From the NCBI GenBank assembly GCA_025558095.1, contig JAIVFI010000024.1:618030-682029 (forward strand): DNA of 64,000 nucleotides, given 5' to 3'. The notes under the pieces are model-generated. The model was not told the DNA's origin. It did not search any database and was given only the letters and a program-made list of their open reading frames with translations. Position numbers and translations under genes: made by a program. This DNA comes from Hyaloraphidium curvatum. Taxonomy: Eukaryota > Monoblepharomycota > Hyaloraphidiomycetes > Hyaloraphidiales > Hyaloraphidiaceae. Shown here one piece after another: positions 22,042-34,411 of the stretch; position 1 is the stretch's first letter; the number at the start of each line of letters is the position of its first letter.

Positions 22042-24224
22042 ATGGCGGCCACGCCCAAGTCCGCCGGCGACGAGCTGTCGCCCACCGAGCGGTTTATGAG
22101 GGAACTGTCAGCGCTGTCCGGGTGGGACGCGGCGCAGTACCGGTCGCCGCCGGCGGACGCGTCGCCGCTCGCCGGCGCGGTGGGCGACCCGCCGCACCCG
22201 CCGCCGTCGTTCGCGCTGCCGGGCGGGCCGCCGAGAGCGGACGGCGGGCGCGGCGGCGACCGCAGCCCGGCGGGCGGCGCGCACGCCGACTTCGGGCTGC
22301 CCGGCGACGTGCCGCTCTCGGCGCTGTCGATCTCGAACGCCGCCTTCGACGACCTCTTCGAGCTGCGCACGCCGACCGCATCCCCCTTCCACGTCGACGC
22401 GGCGGAGCTGGCGGCGCTCGCCGGCGGCCGCGGCTCGCTGCCACAAAACGCCCCCCGCATGCCGTCGCCCGCCGCCACCGGCCCCGACGCCCTCGCCGAC
22501 CTGTACCGCTCGGCCGCCAACCTGCCGTCGCCGTCGTCGGCCGCCAGCGGCAACCACTCCTCCGCCGACCCGCTGTCGCCCGCCTCGGCACGCTCGCCCG
22601 GGCTCGCCCTGTCGCCCACGGGCAACCCGCTGTCGCCGGGGCAGGGCCTGGCCCCGTTCCCGTACCAGCTGCCGCAGGGCTACACCGCGGTGCCCGTGCG
22701 CATGTCGGACGGTTGGACCGGGCCGGTGCCGGCGGCGCAGGCGCCCCCGGGGAGCATGGTGATCCCGCCCGACGTGGCGGGCACCTTTGCCGGGATGGGC
22801 ATGGGGGCGGTCCAGTACGCGGCCATGAGCTACGCGGACTATGCCGCGGGACTGAATGGCGGGTTCGCGGGCAACGGGTTCGCCGAGCAGGCCGGGATGG
22901 GGGGCGCCTACAACAACGTCGGCGGCGGGTTCGCCGACGTGTCCAATCTGTTCGGCAGCGGCGAGCTGACTGAGCTTTCGGGCCGCATGGCGGCCGAGCA
23001 CCTGTCGGGCCACATGTCGGGCCACCTTGCCGGTCAGCTCCCAGGCACCGTGCCCCGCCAGCACTCGCGCCGCCCCTCGGGCCAGCACCAGCGGTCGCGT
23101 TCCGGCACCCTCCCTGCCACCGACATCCCGCCCGAAATGGCACAACTGTCGGCCATGCTCGCCCAGGACGGCGGCGCGGGCCTCTCACCCACAGCCCTCG
23201 GCGCCGAAGTTACCCGCCTCATGGCCGCCGCCGCCCGCGCCGAGCCCCAGGCCCCGCTCGAGCAGCTCCTCGAGTCGCTGGTAAACCCCGCCCCCGCGCA
23301 GCACCTCGGCGGGGGCCCGCTCCGCCCGCCTTCGCCCTACAGGTCGAGCACCCTCCCCAGCTTCCCCTACCCCGGCGCCGCCTCCCCGTCCTCCGCGGGC
23401 TCCCCCGAGCCATCAACCTACCCGCGCTCCCGCTCCCGCTCGCGCTCCCCCTCCTCCCTCTCCCTCCCGCGGAACCACTCGGACCCCACCTTCCCCCTCC
23501 CCGGCCCGCACGCCATCACCAGACAAGCGAGCGACTCGCTCGCGGTGCTGATGCCCAACTCCGTCTCCCGCCCTGCAAGCGACTCGTTCCCCCGCCCTTC
23601 CCGTGCCCGCCCCCCGGACGCCTTCAACCCCGCCGGCGCGCCCGCCCCCGAGGCCCCCTTCGTCCTGCACCGCACCATCACGGGCGAGCAGGGCACCCTG
23701 CAGCTGGAGATCTCGCACGTCCCGTCGCCCGGGGAGGACGACGACGACGGCGTGTGGTCGCCCGACGACAGCGGCAGCGACTCGTACCACGGCGGCGACG
23801 GGGGCCGCGCGCGCAGCGTGAGCATGTCCGAGGCGGCGCTCGCGGGGGGGTGGGGGGGGTACGAGGAGCTGCTGGCCATCGACCCCGCGCTGTTCGCGTC
23901 GCCGTTCGGGTCGCAGCAGGCGGCGCAGCCCGGCAAGCCCGGGCGGAGGAATTCCGCGCCGCCGGTGCCGGGCACCGCGCAGGGGCAGGGCGGGCAGCCG
24001 CGCCACGTGTGCGCGGAGTGCGGCAAGGAGTTCACGCGGAGGTACAACCTCAAGGGGCACGAGAGGGCGCACAGGGGGGAGAGGCCGTACGCGTGCGGGG
24101 TGTGCGGTGCGAGCGTGAGTTCTTCGCTGGCGTTTGAGGAATGGAAAAGGCTGACCAAATGGCGGTGCGGCAGTTCACGAGGCAGAACGATCTCAAGAGG
24201 CACGGCAAGACGCACGCGCGGTAG
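22042..24224 (+). CDS. C2H2 zinc-finger transcription factor, Crz1-like fingers
   Basis: The start MAATPKSAGDELSPTERFMR is the first Met with ordinary composition. Residues about 1-640 are Ser/Pro/Gly/Ala-rich with SP-type phosphosites, typical of activation regions. At the C-terminus, finger 1 is CAECGKEFTRRYNLKGHERAH. Finger 2 begins CGVCGAS at the end of exon 1; an intron (24115-24173, donor GTGAGT, branch CTGAC, acceptor CAG) joins it to FTRQNDLKRHGKTHAR and TAG 24222, giving a perfect C-x2-C-x12-H-x3-H. The product is 707 residues. The pair YNLKxH plus ERPxxCxVCGxxFxRQxDxKRH resembles calcineurin-responsive Crz1/Prz1 factors, but calcineurin control is not shown by the sequence. Confidence 0.8.
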
Positions 24225-24879
24225 CGACCGCCCGTACCGGCTTTCTGCCGGCGGGATGGTGCTATTCGGACTGGATTTCACGAGGCAGAACGGTCTCGAG
24301 TCTCGAGCGGGCGCCGAGGCGGTGCAAGACGGCCCGTGCGCGCCCGGCGGCCGGGGATCGTTCGGTGCGCCGTCGGAGCGGGCTGGCTCGGCTCCTGTTT
24401 CGACCGTGGCGGGCGCGCGGGTGCCGGTTGGATGGGGATGGGACGGAGGAAGGAGGGACGAGCGGTCGGCGATGATCGGCAGGAAGGAGGAGGCGAAAGA
24501 CGGATCCGCGGGCGGATGGCGGCGGGCGGCGATGGATTTGGTTCGGTACTTGTAGTCTTGTTCGGATCTTGATCGTTAATTCCGTTGCGCGGATCCGGAT
24601 CGGCCGTCCCCGGATGACGGCGCTCCCAAGCGATCCGCCACCAGCAGGGCCGCCACGCACACCCGCTCCCGCCGTCCTCAATCACGCCATCACCAACGTC
24701 GCATGCGATCACAAGGATGCCGTCCGTTTCACGTGCATGCGTCTGCGGTGCGGCCACTTCGTCCCGGTTGGGCCCGACAACGTTTTGGCTCGCTGGGACG
24801 GCCAGCCACCCGTGCGTCAACTTCGCTCCGCACCTCCGGGAACGAATCGCGGACGAAAAGGCGCGGAAACGGCTACCGG
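24225..24879. other. Intergenic, no gene supported
   Basis: About 650 bp between the zinc-finger gene and the Sel1 gene. Only short low-complexity frames are seen, and no RNA-gene signature was recognised. Confidence 0.35.
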
Positions 24880-26810
24880 ATGAGCGCCGGTGGAGAGAAG
24901 ATCGAGGAGGTAGGGCTGGAGGAGCTCCGCGCGAGGGCGGAGGGGGGGGAGGCGGCGGCGCAGTTCGAGCTCGGACAGCGTTTCGCCGACGGGGAGGGCG
25001 TGACGAAAGACGATGAGACAGCGGTGGAGTGGTTCCGGAGGGCGGCGAGTCAGGGTCTCGCGAACGCACAGAACCGTCTCGGTTGGTGCTACGAGAACGG
25101 AAAGGGTCTGGCTCAGGACTGCGGCGAAGCTGTGCGGTGGTACAGAGAAGCCGCGAATCAGGGGCTTGCGAAGGCTCAGAACAACCTCGGAATGAGCATC
25201 CAGCTTGGGGATGGTGTCGAAAAGGATCCTGCCGAGGCCGCTCGATGGCATCGCAAGGCGGCAGATCAGGGGCATGCCGAAGCACAGTTCCGTCTCGGAC
25301 TCTGCCACTTCAATGGGGAGGGTGTGGCCCAGGACTACAGTGCGGCTTTCCTTTTGTTTAAGAAGGCTGCGGAACAGGGAAGGCCGAAAGCGATGCACAA
25401 TCTCGCTTCTTGCTTCTGGAACGGCCTTGGTGTTACCAAGGATCTCAATGAGGCCGTGGGGTGGTATATCAAAGCGGCAGATCAAGGAATGGCGGAGGCA
25501 CAGACCTTTGTTGGGCATTGCTACATTCGTGGCGATGGCGTGGCCAAGAACTATACCGAAGCATTGCGTTGGATTAGGATGGCAACTGATCAGGGATTTG
25601 CGGGAGCACAAGTTCAACTTGGCTGGTGCTACTTCGACGGAAATGGTGTTCCAAAAGACAAGAAAGAAGCTGTCAAGTGGTTCAAAAGGGCTGCCGATCA
25701 GGGCGATTCGGTCGCCCAATATCTTCTTGGTATTTCCTACGTGGAGGGTGAAGGGGAGGATCTCTTGGAAGCACTACGCTGGTATCAAAAGGCTGCGGAC
25801 AGTGGATACGATCGTGCTCAGGAAGCAGTGCGCGACATTGAAGCAGACGCTGGCACACCTCGGCATGTTCTTGAACGCCACTGGCAGCGGGTGCGGGCTG
25901 CAGAGGAAGAGCGTGCTCTCGAGCGGCGCCTGGAGCTCGAGAAAGAGGCACACGAGCTCCGGATTGCGAAAGAGGAGGCTTCGCACCGCAGGCGCCTGGA
26001 ACTTGAGAGCGAGGCGCAGGCCCGGGCAGGAGGCCTCGCCAGCGAGAAGTCCCGGCTGGAGCAAGAACTTGCGGAGCTTCGGAAATCCGCAGCCGAAGAT
26101 TCGGCCACCCTCAACGAGAAGATCGGCCGCCTCGAAAGAGAAGTCGCGCAAAAGGAGGGAGCTCTCGAGGAGCTCAAGGCGTCTTCTACGGAGAAGGCCG
26201 GGGCGCTCCGCAGCACGATTCGAGAGCTTTAAGCGGACGCCCAGCGCCGGAAAGATGAGCTCCTCGATCTTGATCGCGATTTTCAGGAGCGGCTCACCCT
26301 CCTCATGTCGGCGGTGACCCCGGTGGCCCAGCTGACCAACAAGGTGGAGCCGGCTATCCCTCCGTGCCTCCCTGGAGCATGGCACTCGGATCCGGCTCCG
26401 CTCCCTTCCCCTTCCCCCGTGGCGGACGCGGCTGCCACCATCAAGCCTATAGAGCTCCTGCGGCAGCGGTTCTCGGAGCTCGTCGAAGCTGTCAAGATGA
26501 GGATGGAGACCGAGGATGCCGCCCATCGCGAGGAGGACAGCAAGCTTTCCACCATCCTGATGGAAAAGGACGAGAAGATCTCCAAGTTGGAGGCGGAGCT
26601 GGAACTGATGCGCGAGCGGCTGGCTAGGTGAGATCTGACGGTGGCGAGCGGCAGAAGACTTGAGCTGATCTTTGAGGCCGCAGATCAGACGCTCTGGTGG
26701 AGACTCTCCGCGAGTCGAAGATGCTGAGGCAGAAGGTGGTCCGCATGGAGAACAACGCGCTCTTCGTTGTCGGATCTGCGGGCGACGTTGTTGCGCAGGT
26801 CCCCCCTTAA
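24880..26810 (+). pseudogene. Sel1-repeat plus coiled-coil protein interrupted by an in-frame TAA
   Basis: From MSAGGEKIEEVGLEELRARA, about nine to ten Sel1 repeats (residues 10-325) lead into a long Glu/Arg/Leu coiled coil. The frame meets TAA at 26230-26232 (IREL-stop-ADAQRRKDELLDLDRDF) and then continues in the same frame as good coiled coil to 26627. A 56-bp intron there (26628-26683, donor GTGAGA, acceptor GCAG) joins to SDALVETLRESKMLRQKVVR and a stop at 26808-26810. So the ancestral product was about 620 residues, and one stop codon cuts it to 450. If translated as it stands, all Sel1 repeats survive but the tail of the coil is lost. The substitution is consistent with CAA (Gln) to TAA. 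Confidence 0.75.
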
Positions 26811-27011
26811 GAAACAGCGGACTCAAGGGATGTAGCTACTGGCTGTTAGTCAAATTGAAAGCATTTCACCTGTAGATTCCTCTGCTTGCATGCTGCAGTC
26901 TCGTTTCATGAGCCCGTGGAGGTCAAAGCTCGACGGGCAAGCATGAGAGACAAAGAGTATCGTGTTGTTGGCGCCCGCCCAGCGGGAGGAAGAGTAGTAC
27001 ATAGAGCTGCG

Positions 27012-30000
27012 TCAAGGAGCCCCTCCGACCGTCCGAAACACCGTCCGCGTCCGGTAAACTGTCTGAGCCTCGACAACGGTCACGGTCTTTGTCCGAACCG
27101 GGGCAATAAGTCGGTTCGGGGCGGCGGATGGGCAGACGGTGACGGTCGAAGTGATGGGGTTGCACGTCGGAGATGCCGCCTGGGAGGGAGAACGGCGTCA
27201 GCTCGTGGTGCCGAGCTCGGCTGTCCGATCGCACCTTCGTCGTGCTCCTGCCCGTGCCCGTGCTGGATGACTTGGTCGCCGACTTGCTCGTCGGTCCGGG
27301 CGTTTGGGTTCTGGACGAGGTCGCGGACGCCGTTCTGCTCAAAGATGCTGTTCGGGTGACGGAGCGGGTAGCGCTAGTCGACGGCGTGGAGCTCCTGGTC
27401 GCAGTCCTGCTCGCAGACGACGTGGCCAGGCCCCTCGTCCAGGACGAGGTCGACGGGGCGGCCAGGCCAAAGTAGATGCACCATCGAGACAGGGTGCCGA
27501 CGTCCTGGCTCTCCCAGTCCGTAAGGGCAACCCGCCAGGCCCCGCCAGCCTCGAGCCCGCGGAACGTCGAAAGGGAGCCGGCCGGCCGTGCGGTCGCCGC
27601 CGGGACGCACGTGAACGGGCCCGCGGCGGAGTCGTCAAACAGAGTCGAATATGTCCTCGTGGTGTTGCACCCGTCAAGCCTGCCGAACAGGCTGACATTC
27701 CGGCCGTTCGCCATCCTCGTGAGGGATCCGGACACGTCGCTGGGCCAGGTGTGCGTCCAGAAGAGCTGCACGTCGACGTCGGAGATGGCGCCGATCCCGG
27801 AGGGGACAAAGATGTCGCTCGTCGCGGTGCCGAGATCGGGGAGGGGGACGTTCGGGGTTGCGCAGAAGGTTCCAAGGCGGGTGGTCGTCGCCGAGGTCTG
27901 GCGGAGACATCAGTCATCTGGCTGAGTACAACCATCAGGCAAGCTCACCGAAGACGTCGTGCGCGACGTCGTCTTGGTCAGGCTATTCGTTCGCGTGGCC
28001 GTCGCCGTCAGGCTCGTCGATCGGGTCAAACTCTTCGTCTGGGTAAGGCTCCTGGTCTGCGTCGCAGAGGTGCGGGTCGCCGTACGAGAAGCCGTGGCCG
28101 TGGTCGACGATCTCTGCTGCGAAAAGGAGAAGGACAGGCACCATCGCGACAGCGTGCCGCCATCGTTGGCCTCCGTGTCCCGCAAGGTGAGCCTCCAGGT
28201 GCCCGCCGCCTGCTGTCCCGCAAATGCTGACAACGCCGATGCCGGCCGTGCCGTTGCGGGAGGCGAGCAGGTGAACTGCCCCGAAGCCGAGTCGTCAAAC
28301 ACGGTGCCATAGGTCTGCGGCGTGGTGCAGTCCGGGCTGAAACGGTGGAAGAGGTCGATGGACCGGCCGTCGGATGCCCTCTGAAGCACCGCCGACACGT
28401 CGCCCGGCCAGGTGTGCGTCCAGAAGATCTGAACGTCTACGTCCGCGACGACGCCCGTTCCCTGCTGCGGTACAACGACGTCGCTGCTGACCTCGCCCAG
28501 CTCCGGAATCGCCGAGTTCGGGGAGGCACAGAACGTGCCCGGGGAGGAGACAGCGGGGGGCACCGCAGTGCCGTTCTGGGGAGGACACCTGCCTCCCGAC
28601 GGGCACGAGGTGGCGCGGATGCTGATCCAGTAGTTGGTCGACGCGTCCTCGGGCAGCTGCTTGATGTCCGCGTAGTCCCCCAGGGGCAGCTCGAGCCCGT
28701 TTCTGACAAAGAGCTCCGTCGGCGGCGGCTCGGTCCACGGCGACGTCGATCCCAGCGATCCGAGGCTCCCACGCCGGAAAACGACCCGCACGTACAGCAC
28801 CCGGCCGTCAAAGTGGTACGTGTCCCCCAAGCTGCGCCTGACCTCGTCCACGGAGCCCACGGGGCGGAAGGGCTGCGTGCACCGCGTTCCGTTGGGGTCG
28901 CACCAGCCCACGGAGGCCGAGACGGAAAACTGCGTTCCCGGCGGGTACGGGAAGGCCATGGCGAGGGTGGTGTTGGCTGTCATCACGACACCCGCGATGG
29001 CGAGCGTGCTCGGCGTCCCGCCGTCGAACCTTACGAACCAGCCCCCGGAGTCGGGCATCACCGGCCCCGTTATCTTGGAGTTGACCCCGACCAGCAGCCC
29101 GTCCGACTCGGCGCGCCCGAAATGCGTTGCCGTCGCCGCGACCGGGCACGGCTTGTCGCCGTCCCAGTTGCCGTTCATGCACAGGGAGCTCCCGATCCGG
29201 CTCTGCAGCGGCTGGTCGTAGAAAAGGATCACCGAGGCCGTGGTGTCCCCCGGGCCCATGGGGCACGCGAAAAGCCGCTCCCTCGACAGGCCAACGCCGG
29301 CCGACGCGACGTCCACGCAGCGGGGGTTCATGCGCCACCAGCCCCGCGCCCACGTCGAGCCGATCATCACCGGCCTGCCGCGTAGCGAGGGCAGGTACGG
29401 CCCGTAGACGGAGCCGTCGGCGTCGAACCAGCTGGCCAGGCGGCCCGAGACGGTGTTGCCCATGGGATCCGACAGCGAGGTCGAGAACTGCACGAGCTCC
29501 GGGACGAGAACGTTCTGGTACGTGATGTTGCGGGTCGCCTGCATCTGACGGAGAGCGTAAACAGTCAGAGAAGGGTTCCAAAGACGCCGCGTGAGGGTGC
29601 AGCTTACCACTTCGGGCACGAACTCGTCGCTGTGCGTAAGCATGATCCACATCGAGTTGAACCCGCACGAGTTGTACTCGCTCGTGTAGACGCAGGGCCC
29701 GTCCCAATCGGATCGGCAGTTCCGGAAGACCACGTCGGTGATGATGTGCCGCTGGCCGACGTCGTACCTGTCGCGAGGAATCAGTTTTCCGACAAACTGG
29801 CTGGAGACAGGAGAGGAACCCACCACTGCCAACCGTGGAACCTATGCCAGAATACGTAGTCCCTCGCATGGCACAAACCCCACTGCACTCCCGGATTCGG
29901 CGACCCCACCCGCGGGCATCCGGCGAACCAGGTCGGCTTGTTCCCCGTCCTGCAGGTGTGCAGCACGTCCCGCACGCCGACCTCGCCAAACACGTTGGCG

Positions 30001-31988
30001 GCGAGGTTGATGTCCGCCAGCTCGAACCGCACGATGTCGGACCGGTCGCCCCAGTGCTGCATGCCGCGGTTGGACAGGAACACCTTGGTGTCCTCGAACC
30101 GCAGCCAGAGCTGCTGCTCGGGCCCGCAATATGCGTATCCGGGGATGGTCCCGACGGTCTTGTCGGAGCACGTGGAGCGCGCGTCAGAGCGGCCGGGGGT
30201 GTACGTCAGGAGCGAGGAGCCCCAGGCGCCCTTGTACGACAGCTGCCCGCCGACGTAGATGCCGCCGGCCGAGTTGAACCAGAAGCCCGAGGAGTGCGCC
30301 GAGTTGCCCCTGAAAAGGATGAAGGGCCTCGACCGCGGGCTCATGTCCGACACCAGCGCGAACGCGCGCACGGGGCGGGCCAGGCTCGGGAAGCCGAAGC
30401 CGGCCCAGCCACCCGAGGCGGCGTTGCCGAGCCACGAGTTGTGCAGGTTCGCGGCGTAGAAGACCGACGCCGAGACGTCGCTGGGCAGGATCAGGTTCGA
30501 CGGGTCCTCGTCGACCCAGGCGGAGAACTGCTGGTAGAAGGTGTCGAGGAAGGGGATGACGGCGGGTCCGATGGTGTGCACGTGCGCGCCAAAGTTGTAG
30601 TGCAGCTCATTGTTTTCCTCGACGCCGTCCTCGAGGAAGAAACAGTGGCCCGTGGCGTCGTAGGCCGTGTTTTCGTGCAGCCGGGCAAAGTCGGTGCCGT
30701 GCACGGCGAAGCAGCGGAAGAAGGAGCGGTGCACGGAGCAGTCCGTGGCCACGGCGCCGACGGCACGGCCTTCCTGCGAGCCCATGAGGTGGAAGTGCAG
30801 CGGATAGCGCCCCAGGACGTTGGTCTGTCCCATGCGGAAGAACTCGACGCCCGACACGTTGGCGCTGGATCGCGACCCCGAGACCATGACGTGCCCGCCA
30901 AAGCCGTTGCGGAACTTGTCCTCGCACGGGTAGCTGGAGCCGGAGCTGTCGGTGCATGCGAGCGGGGTCGTGTCGGTGGGCTCGGACGACACCTCGTCGC
31001 CCTGGATGAGGATGTCGCGCGAGAGGAGGGCGACCTCGGCCTGGTACTCCGGCCCGCCATAGTGCGTGAATGCCAGGGGAGCCGTGACGCGCACGGCGCC
31101 GACATTGTCTCCCAAGGAAGTCCGGAAGACGGCGGCGATGGTGAGCACTTCGTTCCGATGGAAGTCGCGGGCGTCCTTCAGGTCCGTGGTGGTGACGACG
31201 ATGCGTTGGCCGGGCCGCCAGTTGGGCACGTCCTGGATGAGGAGGACCGTGTCGCCGGCGCGCGCGGTGGCGGCCAGACGCGTCCACGTGGGCGTATAGA
31301 GCGTGCCGTGCACGGAGATGGAGCCGTTGTCCACATGTATGCCCTTGACGGAGGGGTCGGGAACGGGGAAGAGGGGCTGCGCGTTGCGCGATCCGTGGAG
31401 CGTAATGGAGACCCTGCTCCGCAGCCGGCACCGCGGGCCGCCTGCGCGGAGGGCACCCAGGACGCGGAAGCCGCGGGCGCGGATCGAGATGGCCGCGTCC
31501 CCGAAAATGAGCTCGCTCGACGCCGGCACGGTGATTGTGCCGAACACGGTGTTTGACCCGTTGGCGGCGGTGGCCGCGATGCTGCAGCTGGAGACGAGCA
31601 CGCGGGCATTCTGCGGCAGCACGACGTCGCCCGAGCGCGGCACGGCCCCGCCCCACGTCGTCGGGCTGTGCCAGTCCAGCAGGTTCTGCGCCAGGTGCGG
31701 GCAGCCCGCGGCGTCCCACGGCGGGATCGCGGCGCGGCGCGGCGGGCGCGCCAGGACGGCGACCTCGCTCCAATGATTCTGCGTGATCGGTCGGCCCGTA
31801 GTCCCCGCGCCCGCGGGGACGTCGCCCGCGGGGAGCGCCGCCGCCGGGAACGCCGCGCCGCCCGGCCCCGTGGGGAACGAATCCCGCGTGCACTGCCCGG
31901 ACGCGCCGGTCGCGGCCGCAACGAGCAGGATCGCGGCCGCCGCCGCGGCACGGAGGTGCGCCCGCATCGCGCGCCGTCCCCGGAGCAA
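27012..31988 (-). CDS. Secreted G8-domain / parallel beta-helix / two P-domain protein
   Basis: The N-terminus carries a signal peptide (Met at 31988 or 31967; hydrophobic core AAAAAAILLVAAATGASG). A G8 domain follows (about 108-235; TTWGGAVPRSGDVVLP and GTITVPASSELIFGD), then right-handed beta-helix text with GRYPLHFHLMG and FVHGT-type repeats, as in CEMIP, TMEM2 and PKHD1L1 proteins. An intron near 29830-29780 and another near 29600-29550 precede a Cys-rich middle region. Two P (Homo B) domains follow, with DVQIFWTHTWPGDVS...GTWRLTLRD and DVQLFWTHTWPSDVS...GAWRVALTD, each followed by a Ser/Thr/Arg linker. A last intron (branch CTGAC, acceptor near 27183) leads to a Thr/Val-rich tail (TKTVTVVEAQTVYRTRTVFR) and TGA at 27012. 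Probably a cell-wall or extracellular protein acting on or binding glycans. Confidence 0.8.
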
Positions 31989-32221
31989 GCACGGTGCAAG
32001 GGCACAGCACAGGCTGACGACCGGTGCCTGACTGTTTTTTTCTGCGGCATCCCTCCGCCGATGCCCAGACCTATCGGACCGAAACCAACGCGGAAGACGC
32101 GTCCTGTCTAATGAAGCTGTCTATTTTTGGGGTAGGTCTTCGACAGAGAGCTTTGCGAGCTGCTATTGTATGTGCTCGTTCACCGGAATGTGAAGGGCAG
32201 GCAGGATGCCCCAAAGGCACC

Positions 32222-33764
32222 TCACCGCGCCACGATCGCCGCGAGAGCCGCCGCCGATGCCGACTGGCACGACGTGGAGCAGATCCCGGAGCCGCCCGTC
32301 TGCGTCGCCGACGGCGCCAGCGTTCCGAACGCCCAGATCTCCACCTGCACGCCCCACACGCCGGTCCAGTCCCACCTCCCCGCCGTGCGCGGGTCCTCCT
32401 CGACCGTAAACCGCGCATAGGGGGTTGGCACGTAGAACTTGGCCGCGTCGGCGTCGGTGAGCGACCCGGGGGTCAGCACGCGCCAGTTGTCCGTGGGCTG
32501 GAGCGAAACGGCGAACGCGTATGGCGTCGCGAGGAACTTCTTCAGGAACCGCTTGCCCGAAGCCTGGTCCGTCATGGTGTTCCAGTACTCGCCCGAGTAC
32601 TGCGAAACCGCGGGGTCGTCGAGGTCCGTGAGGTCGAGCGCTGCTTTGCCGGTCGCGGAGAGGTTTCCGACGAATCCCGGGTCCATGGAGATCCAGCTCG
32701 CGTTGCAGATGCACTGCGAGGTCTGGTAGACCGTGTCCAGGCCCTGCAGCGCGCCGTTGACTGCGTTGGCAAAGTCGCTCGCGGGCGACGAAGGGTCCGG
32801 CATCCCCGACGCAGCGGGGCACGGCAGCGAGTGCGCGTACTCGAACGCGGAGCAGCTCTGGAAGAGCAGGTCGCTCTGGAAGAGCAGGTCGCTCTGGAAG
32901 AGCAGGTCGCTCTGGAAGAGCAGGTCGCTCTGGAAGAGCAGGTCCAGCGCGCGCATCTTGCGGTCCATGAGGTTCATCGACAGGTCGAACACGGCCCGCC
33001 CCGTGGTCGCGAGCGAGCCGTCCATCTTGTGCACAATCTCCCCGACCAGCGCCTGGATGCTGGCCAGCTGCGCCTGCGCGGACTGCAGCTTGACGCCCGA
33101 CTGCACGAGCTTGGTCTGCGCGCTCAGGAGCTGCACCTGCAGGTTCGTCATGTCCAGGCCGGCGTTGCCGACGGCAGCGAGTGCGGCGGCATAGTCGGCG
33201 GCGCCGTCGATGCCCTGGTTGATGGCCGGACCGAGGAAGATGATGGCCTGGTCGTGGAGGTCCTGGTAGTTGAGGGCCTGGATCGAAAGCGACGCGAGGC
33301 TCGAGGTGTTGGTGATGCCGGCGATGGTGGCGGCGCTGACGTCGATGCCCGGGGCGCTGGGCAGGTTCATGATCTGGTTGACCAGCGGGATGATTTGCTG
33401 CGAAGGAAAAGGCGATCAGGCAAAGTAGCGCACGGCATGCAGCTTCCACCAACCCCGACGAGGTTGGCAGCATTCTGGATCATCTGCGAGATGGTGGTGA
33501 GCAGCTGCGCGCACTCCTTGACGTCGGCGATGACGCTGTCGATCTTCTGGATGTCGCCCCCCGAGCGAGGCAAAGATGCTACCGGCCCCTGCGCCCTCGG
33601 TCGCGACCGCAGACGCGACGTCGACGAGGAAGGAGATGACGATCTCGGCGATCTGGCTCGCGATGGCTTTCTGCACGCCCGCCTGGAACTTCGTCTGCGC
33701 CGTCCCCATGGCTGCGTACTTGTCCTGGTACGTGGCGAGCGGATACTGCGAGAGGTCATCGCGC
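32222..33764 (-). CDS. Helical repeat-containing protein, not recognised; 5' exon not found, one apparent frameshift
   Basis: The first exon seen starts at 33764 after an acceptor-like TGCTAG and reads DDLSQYPLATYQDKYAAMGT. The text is strongly helical (QVQLLSAQTKLVQSGVKLQS), with five perfect SDLLFQ units, then Cys-bearing text and a compact C-terminus (WDWTGVWGVQVEIWAFGTLA) ending at 32222. An intron (donor near 33458, branch CTGATC, acceptor near 33394) is needed. Between FASL and GDIQKIDSV the frame shifts at a run of six C (33556-33561 on the plus strand); five would keep it open. This may be a sequencing slip or a real mutation. The upstream start was not located, so the 5' end is incomplete. 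No family is recognised. Confidence 0.6.
32855..32944 (-). repeat. Perfect 18-bp tandem repeat, five copies, coding SDLLFQ
   Basis: The plus-strand unit gctctggaagagcaggtc occurs five times with no mismatch inside the orphan helical gene. Perfect identity implies recent expansion, and copy number is probably variable. Confidence 0.95.
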
Positions 33765-34411
33765 CTAGCAGATTGAAGGAACAGACTCTTTTGCGCGGCC
33801 GCATGCGAGGCAGAGGGCGCACAATCAGGGGTTGTGCGGGAGGGTTACGCTCGGTGGGCCGGATTACGGACCCCGACAGCGATTTTTGGGCGGGCCGGAC
33901 GGGAACTTGGGGCGGCAGCAAGCAGGCAACGATCGGTATGGCCGGTTCTTTTGACTGTACTCGATTGACCCTGATCAGCCGATTGACGCAAGGGCAGCCA
34001 AGGCACCCATGACCAATGACGCAACCGCCGGTTGCAGGCGCCGCCGCCTCCCCCCCCTCCCCCCCGATCCCGAGATGTGTGGCTGTCCTTCAGTTGCCGC
34101 CGCGGTTGCGAAAGTTCCGACGCCTTTGTACACAGCCTCCGGGCGACGCTGTCTTTTGCCAAGGAGAGGGTAGTGACGCTGGTTTCGGGTGCCGCGACAA
34201 GGCAAACCAAAGCTAAACCGGTGCGCCCAAGCAAAAGGCTGTTGCAACTGATGCGGGCGGCATCGGTGAGTAAATGCTGCAGTGATTGTCGAGAAAGTGG
34301 AATGGGCTGTGCGGTACGGACGGAAACGGACGAACTTCGTAGGGTCTTCCTCGGCCCACCAACCGCATCCCGACACCCCGCCCGCCCCCCACCACCCAAC
34401 ATCGCGTCGCC
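33765..34411. other. Intergenic, no gene assigned
   Basis: About 650 bp between two divergent genes. It should hold the missing 5' exon of the gene on the left and the promoter of the Zn2Cys6 gene on the right. A short frame MGALAALASIG ending in TGA (from 34010, minus) is a possible first exon but could not be confirmed. Confidence 0.3.

Noticed and set aside
7607-26232. Alternative genetic code explaining the in-frame TAG and TAA in the Sel1 genes
   Set aside because: Other genes in the window end normally on TAA, TAG and TGA at expected lengths, so the code is standard.
32855-32944. CRISPR-like array
   Set aside because: Units are contiguous 18-bp tandem repeats without spacers, inside a coding frame of a eukaryotic gene.
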